NCBI RefSeq assembly: GCF_003387575.1
Contig: NZ_QUAB01000018.1
Coordinates: 1 to 64,000, forward strand
Origin: Microbacterium bovistercoris
GTDB lineage: Bacteria; Actinomycetota; Actinomycetes; Actinomycetales; Microbacteriaceae
DNA: 64,000 bases
Direction of reading: 5' to 3'
Shown here piece by piece: positions 24,629-33,515 of this stretch. Numbering within the stretch: the stretch's first letter is position 1; the number at the start of each line of letters is the position of its first letter. The position numbers and the translations under genes were made by a program. The notes below the pieces were generated by a model. The model was not told where the DNA came from. It ran no database searches and saw only the letters and a list, made by a program, of their open reading frames with translations.

Positions 24629-25539
24629 CCTCGCTGCTCACCGAGTCCCCCGCCATCGTCGACGCAGACGCCGACCGCCCCGCGCAGGTGATGCGCAAGC
24701 CGCGCGTGCGCGCGGATCGGCGCGCTGTGACCGTCAGTGCGTGGATCGTCGTCGCCGTGTTCGGCGGATTCGCCCTGCTGCCCGTGTACTGGCTGCTCGC
24801 GACCTCGCTCACCCCGCGCACCGAGGTGTTCGCCTACCCGCCGAGGCTGTTCCCCTCCGAGATCAGCTTCGACGCCTACCTGGCGCTGGCGAACAACCCG
24901 GCCCTGTTCGGATACCTGCGCAACAGCATCATCGTGTCGATCATCACCGCCGTGCTCTCGGTGATCGTCTCCGCATACATGGGCTACGCGTTCTCGAAGT
25001 TCCGATACCGCGGCCGGCGCAGCCTGATGTACTTCGTGCTGGCCTCGCAGATGTTCCCGCAGGCGCTTCTGCTGATCACCCTTTACACCGTGTTCTCCGC
25101 ATACGGGCTGCTGAACACCTACGCGGCCCTGGTGCTGTCGTTCACGACCTTCACGCTGCCGCTGTGCGTGTGGATGCTGAAGGGCTTCTTCGACACCATC
25201 CCCGACGACCTCATCGAGGCCGCGCTCGTCGACGGAGCGTCGCGCATGCGCATCATCCACTCCGTGGTGCTGCCGCTCGCAGCGCCGGGTCTCGTCGCTG
25301 CAGGTCTGTTCGCCTTCGTCCGCGGCTGGAACGACTTCATCTTCGCCCTCACGCTCGCCGGCCCCGACAAGCAGACGCTGCCCCCGGGCCTGGTGAACAC
25401 GTTCATCGGCGAGGCCTCGACCGCCTGGCCCGAGCTGATGGCGGCATCCCTCGTGGTGTCACTGCCGGTCGCCATCGCCTTCATCGCACTGCAGCGCTAC
25501 CTCGTCGGAGGAATGACCGCCGGCGCGGTCAAGGGCTGA
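24625..25539 (+). CDS. Carbohydrate ABC importer permease, MalG-type (importer B)
   Basis: 304 residues, with the start overlapping the previous stop (ATGA). An N-terminal tail of about 40 charged residues precedes six membrane helices. The EAA loop is LIEAALVDGASRMRIIHSVV near residue 200, then AFVRGWNDFIFALTLA and the C-terminus GGMTAGAVKG. It forms the pore with the preceding gene product. Confidence 0.92.
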   Translation: MTSLLTESPAIVDADADRPAQVMRKPRVRADRRAVTVSAWIVVAVFGGFALLPVYWLLATSLTPRTEVFAYPPRLFPSEISFDAYLALANNPALFGYLRNSIIVSIITAVLSVIVSAYMGYAFSKFRYRGRRSLMYFVLASQMFPQALLLITLYTVFSAYGLLNTYAALVLSFTTFTLPLCVWMLKGFFDTIPDDLIEAALVDGASRMRIIHSVVLPLAAPGLVAAGLFAFVRGWNDFIFALTLAGPDKQTLPPGLVNTFIGEASTAWPELMAASLVVSLPVAIAFIALQRYLVGGMTAGAVKG

Positions 25540-25585
25540 CCCGCTTCCCTTCCCATCTGAACCCTCGAAGAAGAGAGAGAGAACC

Positions 25586-26911
25586 ATGTCTCAGACCACC
25601 CCGTCCGTCTCGCGCCGTCAGCTGCTGCAGTTCGCAGGCCTCGGCGCCGCCGGCCTCATGCTCGCGGGCTGCATGCCCACCGGCGGCTCGGGAGCGGCCG
25701 CGCCGAGCTCCGGCACCGCCCTCGCCCCCGGCACGTTCACCCCTGCCGACTTCTCGTTCTCGAGCTGGTCACTGACCGAGGAGGCCGCGGCCCCCGCGAT
25801 CAAGGCTCTGCTGGACGGCTACAAGAAGAAGGACTCCGTCGGCATCACCGAGGTCTCCTTCCCCTACAACGAGTACTTCAAGCAGCTGATGCTTCAGGTG
25901 CGTGGCGGGCAGTTCTCCGGCGCTGCACACGTGGACGTCGCGTGGCTCGCCTCGCTCGCCGCCCTCGGCAAGCTGCAGGACGTCTCCGCGTTCACCAAGG
26001 ACCGCGGCTACACAGCGTCCGCGCTGGAGGCCGCGCAGTACGACGGCGTCCAGTACGGCTTCCCGTGGACCATCGGCGCGATCGGCCTCGTGACCAACTC
26101 CGAGCTCATCCAGAAGGCCGGCATCGACGAGTTCCCGGTGACGATCGACGAGTACGAGGGCGCGTTGAAGAAGCTGAAGGGCCTCGGCGGCGGCGTCATC
26201 CCCTATGCAGCCTCCACCAAGGCCGCGCAGCTGAAGGACATCCTGATCTGGATGGAGACCTTCGGCAGCCCGCTGGTGAAGGACGGCAAGGTCACCATCG
26301 GCGACGACGCCAGCGTCGAGGCCGTCACCTGGTACAAGTCGCTCTACGACCAGGGCCTGATCGCCGCCGATGTCGACCGCTTCGACGCCCGCTCGCTGTT
26401 CTCGCAGGGCCGCGCCGCGATCTACGACGACGCCCCGGTGGGCCGCAACACCGTCGTGAAGGACTCTCCGGACCCGAAGCTGGGCGAGAAGATCGTCTCG
26501 GAGTCGCGTCCGGTGCTGAAGAAGGGCGACACCCCGCGCGCCCTGGTGTGGGGCGGCGCGATCGTCGTGGTCGGCGGTGCAGGCGACGATGCCACCGGCA
26601 CTGCCGCGGACTTCGGTCAGTGGTCCACCAGCGACCTGGATGCCGTGCTCGGCGACTACGAGGTGCGCGGTCTCCCGCCCGTCACCGAGGAGGCGCAGGC
26701 GTCCGACATCGTCACCTCCGACGCCTTCGGCTCGCGCTTCGCCGAGAAGGTCACGGCGACCGCGACCGTCAACCCGTTCTGGCAGTACCCCGAGTACGCC
26801 CAGGTCGAGACCGCCGTCGCCGATCGCGTGCAGGCCGTGCTGGTCGGGCAGCAGAGCCCGAAGGACGCCATGGCCGCCGCCGGCGAGGCCGCACAGAAGC
26901 TGATCGGCTGA
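25586..26911 (+). CDS. Carbohydrate ABC importer, Tat-type solute-binding lipoprotein (importer B)
   Basis: 441 residues. The N-terminus SRRQLLQFAGLGAAGLMLAG has a twin-arginine motif at residues 10-11 and a lipobox ending in Cys 29, so export is probably by Tat followed by lipidation. A solute-binding family 1 fold follows, with KDILIWMETFGSPLVKDGK and SLFSQGRAAIYDDAPVG. AAGAGAGA-type ribosome site upstream. The stop overlaps the start of the BNR_4 gene, so uptake and extracellular cleavage are expressed together. Confidence 0.92.
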   Translation: MSQTTPSVSRRQLLQFAGLGAAGLMLAGCMPTGGSGAAAPSSGTALAPGTFTPADFSFSSWSLTEEAAAPAIKALLDGYKKKDSVGITEVSFPYNEYFKQLMLQVRGGQFSGAAHVDVAWLASLAALGKLQDVSAFTKDRGYTASALEAAQYDGVQYGFPWTIGAIGLVTNSELIQKAGIDEFPVTIDEYEGALKKLKGLGGGVIPYAASTKAAQLKDILIWMETFGSPLVKDGKVTIGDDASVEAVTWYKSLYDQGLIAADVDRFDARSLFSQGRAAIYDDAPVGRNTVVKDSPDPKLGEKIVSESRPVLKKGDTPRALVWGGAIVVVGGAGDDATGTAADFGQWSTSDLDAVLGDYEVRGLPPVTEEAQASDIVTSDAFGSRFAEKVTATATVNPFWQYPEYAQVETAVADRVQAVLVGQQSPKDAMAAAGEAAQKLIG

Positions 26912-28311
26912 TGCGCGCTCCGATCAGGCGCAGGGCGGCCGCTCTCGCGACAGCCGGACTGGCGGCCGCGACGATCGCCGCCCTGGCGCCGGCGGCGAGC
27001 GCCGCCGTGCACCCGACCGTGGTCGAGACCGTCCCGGTGACCGTCGACGGCTCCAACCAGTCCGGATGGTGGAATCCGCTGACCGTCGTCGGCGACACCA
27101 CCTACTTCGCCTACAACGTCCCCGCGGGGACGAACCGTCACCAGGTGCACCTCGCGGCCCGCTCCGCGGACGGCGAGTGGACCTCCGGATGCCTGCGGTT
27201 CGCGACCGGCGCCTGCGCCGACTATCTCAACGACAACGGGCACAATCAGCCGTCGATCGCGATCGACGGCGCCGGCGACATCCACGTGTTCGCCTCCATG
27301 CATCACGAGGACTGGAACTACTTCCGCTCCGCCACGCCCGGTGACGTCACGTCGCTGGTCGAGGTCAGCGAGGAGATGCCCGACCAGGGAGCGACGGTCT
27401 CGTACCCGATCACCTCGGTCGGTCCCGACGGCGACGTCTGGCTGATGGTGCGCACCGGCCCTGATGCGCAGGCGCGCCGTGACGGGGTGCTGTACCGGTA
27501 CGACCTGGATGCCCGCACCTGGGCGCGGGAGACGCTCATCGCCTCCGCGACCAACTTCTCGGTGTACCCGGACGACCTCACGGTCGACGAGTCCGGCCAG
27601 GTGCACGTGCTCTGGGAGTGGCACAAGTGGGCTGCCGGCCCGTACCGCCACCTGGGGTCCTACGCGGTGTGGAACCCGGACACCAAGTCGTTCCACGACG
27701 TCGCCGGTGACGCCCTTCCCACGCCGATCCGCCCCACCACCCCCGGCCCCGTGGTCTTCCAGCCGTTCACCGCCGACGAGTCGATGGACAGCACCACGCC
27801 CGCGTTCCAGACCGCGAAGATGGCGGTGCAGGACGGCGCGCTGCAGGGCATCACCTACCGCTACTCCGCGGCAGGGTCGACGCTGTTCGATCTGAAGTGG
27901 GCGGCATGGGACGGCTCGGCGTGGAACCGCGAGACACTGATCGACTCGGCCTCGCTCGGCGCGGGCGTCGACACGATCGCGGCGATGGATGCCACGGCCT
28001 TCGGCTCGAAGACCCGCGCCTACGGCGTCGTGTCCGTGAAGGAGGGTACCGGCCTGCGCAGCCAGGTCGTGATGTTCGAGCAGGCGAAGGGCCGCACGGG
28101 CTGGGCCGTCGAGGCGATCGGCGCGCCGATGACCGGGCAGCAGCGTCTGCGGGCCGCCACCGGACCTGCGGGCATGGACGTGCTCTATCTCAGCGCGCCC
28201 GCCACCCCCGGCGGCGGAACCCTCCGCTACGCCGAGATCCCGCGCTCCGGTGAGAAGCGCGCCGGCGGCTCGCTCGCCGACATCGTCACCGCCCTGCGCG
28301 ACGCGCAGTGA
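26911..28311 (+). CDS. Secreted BNR_4-type beta-propeller, putative polysaccharide lyase
   Basis: 466 residues. Signal peptide about 1-31 (RRRAAALATAGLAAATIAAL, cleaved after AASA). The mature protein is a seven-bladed-propeller pattern of the BNR_4 type: NQSGWWNPLTVVGDTTYFAY, GHNQPSIAIDGAGDIHVFAS, MHHEDWNYFRSA, PDDLTVDESGQVHVLWEWHK. BNR_4 proteins include ulvan lyases (PL24, PL25), and the HNQPSIAIDG and MHH segments occupy the place of catalytic histidines there. Substrate specificity is not visible. It overlaps the binding-protein gene by one base. Confidence 0.83.
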   Translation: MRAPIRRRAAALATAGLAAATIAALAPAASAAVHPTVVETVPVTVDGSNQSGWWNPLTVVGDTTYFAYNVPAGTNRHQVHLAARSADGEWTSGCLRFATGACADYLNDNGHNQPSIAIDGAGDIHVFASMHHEDWNYFRSATPGDVTSLVEVSEEMPDQGATVSYPITSVGPDGDVWLMVRTGPDAQARRDGVLYRYDLDARTWARETLIASATNFSVYPDDLTVDESGQVHVLWEWHKWAAGPYRHLGSYAVWNPDTKSFHDVAGDALPTPIRPTTPGPVVFQPFTADESMDSTTPAFQTAKMAVQDGALQGITYRYSAAGSTLFDLKWAAWDGSAWNRETLIDSASLGAGVDTIAAMDATAFGSKTRAYGVVSVKEGTGLRSQVVMFEQAKGRTGWAVEAIGAPMTGQQRLRAATGPAGMDVLYLSAPATPGGGTLRYAEIPRSGEKRAGGSLADIVTALRDAQ

Positions 28312-28317
28312 CACCCC

Positions 28318-28350
28318 GGCGGATGCCGCGCGCAGCGCGCGGCATCCGCC
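28318..28350 (+). terminator. Perfect 15-bp hairpin after the BNR_4 gene
   Basis: GGCGGATGCCGCGCG, loop CAG, CGCGCGGCATCCGCC; the stem begins seven bases after the stop codon and is uninterrupted. No T-tract. The next gene starts 30 bases later with its own AGGAG, so this probably acts as a partial terminator or as a 3' stabiliser. Confidence 0.75.
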
Positions 28351-28379
28351 CTCTGAACGAAACCCAGGAGTACCACCCC

Positions 28380-30632
28380 ATGCGCACGCAGACCATCGAA
28401 GCCGACATCATCGTCGTCGGAGGAGGCCTTGCCGGTGTGAGCGCCGCCGTCGCCGCAGCACGACTCGGCCGGCGCACCGTCCTCATCAACAACCGGCCGG
28501 TGCTCGGGGGCAACTCGTCCTCCGAGGTGCGGGTGTGGGTGTGCGGAGCCACGGCGCACGGCAATCAGCGCTGGGCGCGCGAGACCGGGATCATGGGCGA
28601 GATGTTCCTCGAGAACCAGTACCGCAATCCCGAGGGCAACCCGGTGTACTGGGACGACGTCGTGCTGGACACGGTGCGCCGCGAGCCGAACCTGCAGCTC
28701 TTCCTCAACACCGAGGTGATCGAGGCCGGTGCCACCGGCCCCGACGACGACCGTCGCGTCACCTCGGTGACCGGATGGACCATGGGCTCCGAGATCCGTA
28801 CGGTCTTCCACGCACCGATCTTCCTGGACTGCACCGGCGACGGACTGGTCGGCCGCCTCGTCGGCGCACGGCACCGGCTGGGCAAGGAGGGGCGCGCCGA
28901 GTTCGACGAGGCGTGGGCCCCCGAGGAGCCGATCCGCGAGTTCCTCGGTTCGACGCTGCTGTTCTACACGAAGGATCTGGGCCACCCGGTCAAATTCGTC
29001 GCCCCCGAGACGGCGAAGGACATCAGCACCACTCCGATCCCCGCGACCCGCATCATCCGCAGCGGCGACAGCGGCGCGCACTACTGGTGGATCGAGTGGG
29101 GCGGTCAGCTCGACATCGTCGACGACAACGAGCGCATCCGCGACGAGCTGCGCTCGGTGATCCTCGGCATCTGGGACCACATCAAGAACTCCGGCGAGTT
29201 CGACGCCGACAACCTCACCCTGGAGTGGATCGGCAACCTCCCCGGCAAGCGCGAGTACCGCCGCTTCGTCGGCGACCACACGCTGCGCCAGCAGGACGTG
29301 CTCGACCAGGTCGAGTTCGACGACGGCATCGGCTTCGGCGGATGGTCCATCGATCTGCATCCCGCCGAGGGCATGTACGCCACCGGCGCCGGCGCCGTGC
29401 AACGCTTCTCGGACGGGGTGTTCGAGATCCCGTTCCGCTCGTTGTACTCGGCCAACGTCTCGAACCTGCTGATGGCGGGCCGGAACATCTCGGCGACGCA
29501 CATCGCCTTCGGCGCCGCCAGGGTCATGGCCACCTGCGCCGTGATGGGCGAGGCCGCCGGCACCGCGGCATCCCTCTGCCTGTCCTACGGCGAGAGCCCG
29601 CGAGAGCTCTACGCGAATCACCGGCGCGAGCTGCGCCAGGCGCTGCTGCGCTCGGACTCCTCGCTGATCGGCGTCGCCAATGAGGACCCGCAGGATCTCG
29701 CCCGGCGCGCGGTCGTCACCGCGTCGAGCCGGCGGCGCACGATCGCGACGGATGCCGGCGGCGCCGCCCCGCACCCGCTCGCAGACGACCTCGGCATCGT
29801 CATCCCGGTGCATCCGGCACTGGAGACCACCGACCTGCTGCTCGGCGCCGACGAGGCGACGACGCTCACGGTCGAGGTGTGGTCCAGCAGCAAGCGTCAG
29901 AACGTCGTCCCCGAGCGCCTCGAGCACACCGCGGTCGTCGAGGTGCCCGCAGGTGCGGCGAGCTGGGTGAGCGCACCGACCCCGTTCTTCCCCGAGACGC
30001 CTCAGAACGCGATCGTCGTGCTCCGCGCGAACCCCGCGGTCAGAGTTCAGCTGACCTCGCCGCTGCCCGCGGGCGTGCTCACGCTCGTGCACCGCGCCGA
30101 CAACGACGACGAGAACGTCGAGATCAGCGACGAGGGCCTGCTGGTGAAGTGGCCGACCAAGCCGCTTCGCGGTCGTGTCCCGGTCTTCCGCACGGCGCCC
30201 GAGACCGAGGCTCTCGCTCCCGAGCGCGCCGTGTCCGGCTACAATCGCCCCTTCGGCGGTCCGAACATGTGGGCATCCGAGCCGCTCGCAGACGACACCG
30301 AATGGCTGCGGCTGGATTGGGACGCCCCGGTCGAGGCCCGCGAGGTGCGGCTGGTGTTCGACGACGACGTCGACGTCTCGCTGATCACCCTGCACCACCA
30401 CCGCACGCCGGACGAGATCATGCCGCAGCTCGTGCGCGACTACCGCGTCGAAGTGCTCCCGGCGGGATCGGAGACGTGGACCACGGTCGTGGCGGTGCAG
30501 GGCAACCGTCATCGCCATCGCATCCACGCGCTGCCCGCAGGGCTCGGCGCTTTCCGCGCTGCGCGGCTCGTCGTCGAGGCCACGAACGGCGCCGCCGAGG
30601 CCCGTGTGATCGCGTTCCGGGTGCAGGCGTGA
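28380..30632 (+). CDS. FAD-dependent oxidoreductase (PF12831-like) with C-terminal beta-sandwich
   Basis: 750 residues from ATG 28380, eight bases after AGGAG. The dinucleotide-binding motif DIIVVGGGLAGVSAAVAAAR is at residues 8-27, followed by GGNSSSEVRVWVCGA and, later, NLLMAGRNISATHIAFGAAR and CAVMGEAAGTAA, which are hallmarks of the FAD_oxidored family. About residues 480-750 form a separate beta-rich region with FGGPNMWASEPLADD, resembling a discoidin-like module. Such enzymes recur in polysaccharide-degradation loci, where their reaction is not established. No signal peptide, so cytosolic. Confidence 0.85.
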   Translation: MRTQTIEADIIVVGGGLAGVSAAVAAARLGRRTVLINNRPVLGGNSSSEVRVWVCGATAHGNQRWARETGIMGEMFLENQYRNPEGNPVYWDDVVLDTVRREPNLQLFLNTEVIEAGATGPDDDRRVTSVTGWTMGSEIRTVFHAPIFLDCTGDGLVGRLVGARHRLGKEGRAEFDEAWAPEEPIREFLGSTLLFYTKDLGHPVKFVAPETAKDISTTPIPATRIIRSGDSGAHYWWIEWGGQLDIVDDNERIRDELRSVILGIWDHIKNSGEFDADNLTLEWIGNLPGKREYRRFVGDHTLRQQDVLDQVEFDDGIGFGGWSIDLHPAEGMYATGAGAVQRFSDGVFEIPFRSLYSANVSNLLMAGRNISATHIAFGAARVMATCAVMGEAAGTAASLCLSYGESPRELYANHRRELRQALLRSDSSLIGVANEDPQDLARRAVVTASSRRRTIATDAGGAAPHPLADDLGIVIPVHPALETTDLLLGADEATTLTVEVWSSSKRQNVVPERLEHTAVVEVPAGAASWVSAPTPFFPETPQNAIVVLRANPAVRVQLTSPLPAGVLTLVHRADNDDENVEISDEGLLVKWPTKPLRGRVPVFRTAPETEALAPERAVSGYNRPFGGPNMWASEPLADDTEWLRLDWDAPVEAREVRLVFDDDVDVSLITLHHHRTPDEIMPQLVRDYRVEVLPAGSETWTTVVAVQGNRHRHRIHALPAGLGAFRAARLVVEATNGAAEARVIAFRVQA

Positions 30633-31606
30633 CGGAAGGCGCTAACGTGAAGCGCACCCGCACTCCCGCGGGTGACCGTCGCACGATGAGGAGGCCCCGG
30701 GTGAGCACGTCCTTCGGCGAGCGCGAGGATGCTCCCGTGCGCTCGGTCCCGGGCGCCCGCGCCACACGGACCGGCTTGATCGCGCTGGCGGTCCCGCACC
30801 TGGAGGAACCGTACTTCGCCGAGCTCAGCTCGCGACTGGTGCGCGGCGCCGAGGCCAGAGGGCTCGCCGTGCTGATCGTGCAGACTGAGGGCGACCACGC
30901 CCGCGAGGTCGACGTCGCCAACGGGCACGGACTGCCCGACATCGACGGCCTGATCCACATCCCGCGTTCGCTGACGGTCGCCGACCTCACGCGTCGCACC
31001 TCCCCCGGCCCGCTGGTGCTGCTGGGCGAGCACATCCAGGTGAGTCCGTTCACGCACATCACGATCGACAACCGCGAGGCCGCCCACACCGCGACTGCGC
31101 ATCTGATCGAGGTCGGCTGCCGCAGGATCGCTTTCGTGGGCCGCCGAGATGCACGCCCCTCGGATGCCGCGGATCGCCGCCATGCCGGTTATCTCGAGGC
31201 GCTCAGCGCCGCGGGCATCGCCATCGACCCGGTGCTCACCGCCCAGGTCGACTCCTTCACGGCGGAGGAAGGCGAAAGGGTGGTGTCCGGACTGGCCGCC
31301 GCGATCGGCGATCTGGACGGCATCGTGTGCTCCAACGACTCGGTCGCGCTCGGTGCGCTGGCCGCACTCGCCGCACTCGGACGGCGCGCACCGCAGGATG
31401 TCGCGGTGATCGGCATCGACGACATCCGCGCCGCGCGCTTCTCCGTCCCCGCACTCAGCTCGGTGGCTCCTGATCACGAACAGCTCGTTGACGCCGCGTT
31501 CACCGAGTTGGAGCGTCAGCTCAGCACTCCCCTGGGTGCCGACCTGCCGGTGCGGCACGTCGTCATCCCCAGCCGCCTGGTGAAGCGGGCGAGCACCGCC
31601 CGCTGA
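30629..31606 (+). CDS. LacI/periplasmic-binding-fold sensor lacking a helix-turn-helix domain
   Basis: 325 residues if read from the GTG that overlaps the previous stop (GTGA); GTG 30647 is also possible. From about residue 48 the sequence is a normal LacI-type effector domain: TGLIALAVPHLEEPYFAEL, HITIDNREAAHTATAHLIEV, GIVCSNDSVALGALAALAAL, DVAVIGIDDIRAARF. The first about 46 residues are Arg-rich and show no HTH or hinge. The upstream gene leaves no room for one, so it has either been lost or is supplied by another protein. Sugar-sensing without direct DNA binding is the inference. Confidence 0.8.
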   Translation: MTEGANVKRTRTPAGDRRTMRRPRVSTSFGEREDAPVRSVPGARATRTGLIALAVPHLEEPYFAELSSRLVRGAEARGLAVLIVQTEGDHAREVDVANGHGLPDIDGLIHIPRSLTVADLTRRTSPGPLVLLGEHIQVSPFTHITIDNREAAHTATAHLIEVGCRRIAFVGRRDARPSDAADRRHAGYLEALSAAGIAIDPVLTAQVDSFTAEEGERVVSGLAAAIGDLDGIVCSNDSVALGALAALAALGRRAPQDVAVIGIDDIRAARFSVPALSSVAPDHEQLVDAAFTELERQLSTPLGADLPVRHVVIPSRLVKRASTAR

Positions 31607-31632
31607 TGGCTCCCTGCACCTGCCTCAGCGCG

Positions 31633-32421
31633 TCAGAGGCCCGCGGGTCGATCGCGCTCGGCGATGTCGACATGGCCGATGTGCTCGGCGAGCCGCTCCC
31701 GGGCCTCCTCATCGAGCCCGTCGTCGATGACGAGCCGATCGATGTCACCGAGGTCGGCCACCGTCGTCAGACCGACCACCTGCCAGCGGGTGTGGTCGGC
31801 GAGCACGACGACTTCGCGGGCGGCGGCCATGAACGCGCGGTAGGTCTCGGCCTCGAGCAGGTTCATGGTGGTGAGCCCCGCCTGTTCGTCGAGGCCGTGC
31901 GCGTCGAGAAGCACCAGGTCGCAGTGCAGCCGCTCGAGCGCGCGTACCGCGACCGGGCCGACAAGGGACTGCGAGGGGGTGCGCACGCCGCCGGTGAGCA
32001 CGACGGTCTGCGTGTACGGGGCGTCCGCGCGATCCGGGGGCGAGAACAGGTCGGATACCGGCAGCGAGTTCGTCACGATCGTCAGGTCGGGCACGCGCAC
32101 CAGCTCCTGGGCGAGCGCGATCCCCGCCGCCCCGCCGGTGAGGCCGATGGCCATCCCCGGCTCGACGAGTCCGGCCGCCGTGGCGGCGATCGCGCGGCGC
32201 TCAGCGGTCGAGACCGGCGCGGTGCCTGCGCGACTCCCGGTGGCGGGGGTACGGACACCGCCGCGCACCTTCTGCACCGACCCTTCGTCGGCGAGCAGTT
32301 CGATGTCGCGGCGCACGGTCATCTCGCTGACGCCCAGCGCGGCGGCGAGATCGGGCAGTGCGACCGTGCCGCGCTCGCGCGTGAGGGCGAGGATGCGCTC
32401 GCGTCGCTCGGTGACCAGCAT
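31633..32421 (-). CDS. DeoR-family transcriptional regulator
   Basis: 262 residues from ATG 32421 (MLVTERRERIL), preceded by AAGGAGAG. The N-terminal HTH is RGTVALPDLAAALGVSEMTVRRDIELL. The C-terminal DeoRC sensor has VVLTGGVRTPSQSLVGPVAV and VVVLADHTRWQVVGL; these domains normally bind phosphorylated sugars. Divergent from the CE7 esterase gene and convergent with the LacI-like gene. Targets are likely local but no operator could be assigned. Confidence 0.92.
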   Translation of the reverse strand: MLVTERRERILALTRERGTVALPDLAAALGVSEMTVRRDIELLADEGSVQKVRGGVRTPATGSRAGTAPVSTAERRAIAATAAGLVEPGMAIGLTGGAAGIALAQELVRVPDLTIVTNSLPVSDLFSPPDRADAPYTQTVVLTGGVRTPSQSLVGPVAVRALERLHCDLVLLDAHGLDEQAGLTTMNLLEAETYRAFMAAAREVVVLADHTRWQVVGLTTVADLGDIDRLVIDDGLDEEARERLAEHIGHVDIAERDRPAGL

Positions 32422-32519
32422 CCGCTCTCCTTCTCGTGCCGTCACCAGTCTGCCATGCGGCCTTCCGTCCGCTCTCTCGACACCGACCGCCTCGACACCG
32501 ACAGGAGCCCGCTCCGCGC

Positions 32520-33497
32520 ATGACGTACCCCGCGCCTTTCGACATCTGGTTCCCGGATGCCGCCTTCGACGGCAGCTACGGCTTCACCCTCGACACCCTG
32601 CGGGCCGTGCCGCCGGTGCCGCCGCGCACGGGCTTCGCTGCGCAGTGGCTCTCGTGGCGGGAGGCAGCGGGCGGCGTCGACGCGGCGCCGGTCGTGCTGT
32701 CCACCGAGAAGACGGACGGACGCACGGTGTCGCTGATCGAGCTCTCCGGGGCCGACGGTGTGCGGCTGCGAGCCTGGTCGGTCTCCCCGCTCGAGGGGAA
32801 CGTCGCGAGGGTCGGCATCGTGCACGGGCACGGCTACGGCGGGCGCGATGCGGTCGACCTGCGACGCGTACCGGTCGATGCTGCGGCGATCTTCCCCGTG
32901 GCCCGCGGCCTGGGGGCGCTGAACGCCGATGTGGGCGCGCCCGAGGATCGTGAGGCGCATGTGCTCGGCGGCCTCGAATCCCCCGACGACTACGTGATCG
33001 GGCTCTGCGCGCGCGATCTGTGGCTCGCGGCGGATGCCCTCGCCGTGCTCGCCGGCGACCTGCCCCTGTACTACGTGGGCGAGAGCTTCGGCGGCGGCCT
33101 CGGCGCTCTCGCCGTGCCCTGGGATGAGCGGTTCGTCGGTGCGACGCTGATCGTGCCGACCTTCGGCCAGTACGACGAGCGCATCGCAGTGCCGTGCCTG
33201 GGCAGCGGCGAGTTCCAGCGTGCCCGGGTGCAGCAGCATCCGGAGGCCCGCGAACAGCTGCGTCCCTTCGACGCGTCGACCACGGCAGGGTTCTTCTCCA
33301 TCCCGGTGCGGGTCGAGGCCGCGCTGTGGGATCAGAACGTTCCGCCGCAGGGCCAGTTCGCCGTCGCGAACGCGGTGCCCGATCTCGAGCTGCACGTGCT
33401 TCCCGCCGGGCATGCGGAGTACCCCGGTCTCGCAGAGGTCACCGCGGAGGCGGTGCAGGGCGGCCTGGCGCATCTGGAGCGAGTGCTCATACGCTGA
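32520..33497 (+). CDS. Acetyl xylan esterase-like alpha/beta hydrolase (CE7 family)
   Basis: 325 residues, no signal peptide, therefore an intracellular deacetylase of imported oligosaccharides, as is usual for CE7 enzymes. The nucleophile elbow GESFGGGLG is near residue 184. The acid Asp lies in AALWDQNVPP and the His in LPAGHAEYPG. The CE7-type segment RGLGALNADVGAPEDREAHV is near residue 123. Divergent from the DeoR regulator with about 98 bases between start codons, and convergent with the fucose cluster. Confidence 0.85.
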   Translation: MTYPAPFDIWFPDAAFDGSYGFTLDTLRAVPPVPPRTGFAAQWLSWREAAGGVDAAPVVLSTEKTDGRTVSLIELSGADGVRLRAWSVSPLEGNVARVGIVHGHGYGGRDAVDLRRVPVDAAAIFPVARGLGALNADVGAPEDREAHVLGGLESPDDYVIGLCARDLWLAADALAVLAGDLPLYYVGESFGGGLGALAVPWDERFVGATLIVPTFGQYDERIAVPCLGSGEFQRARVQQHPEAREQLRPFDASTTAGFFSIPVRVEAALWDQNVPPQGQFAVANAVPDLELHVLPAGHAEYPGLAEVTAEAVQGGLAHLERVLIR

Positions 33498-33515
33498 GCC
33501 CGGGCCGCTTCACGC

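Noticed and set aside
28227-30527. Minus-strand reading frame of 766 codons opposite the FAD oxidoreductase
   Set aside because: Low-complexity shadow; the plus strand has an FAD-binding motif and a good ribosome site.
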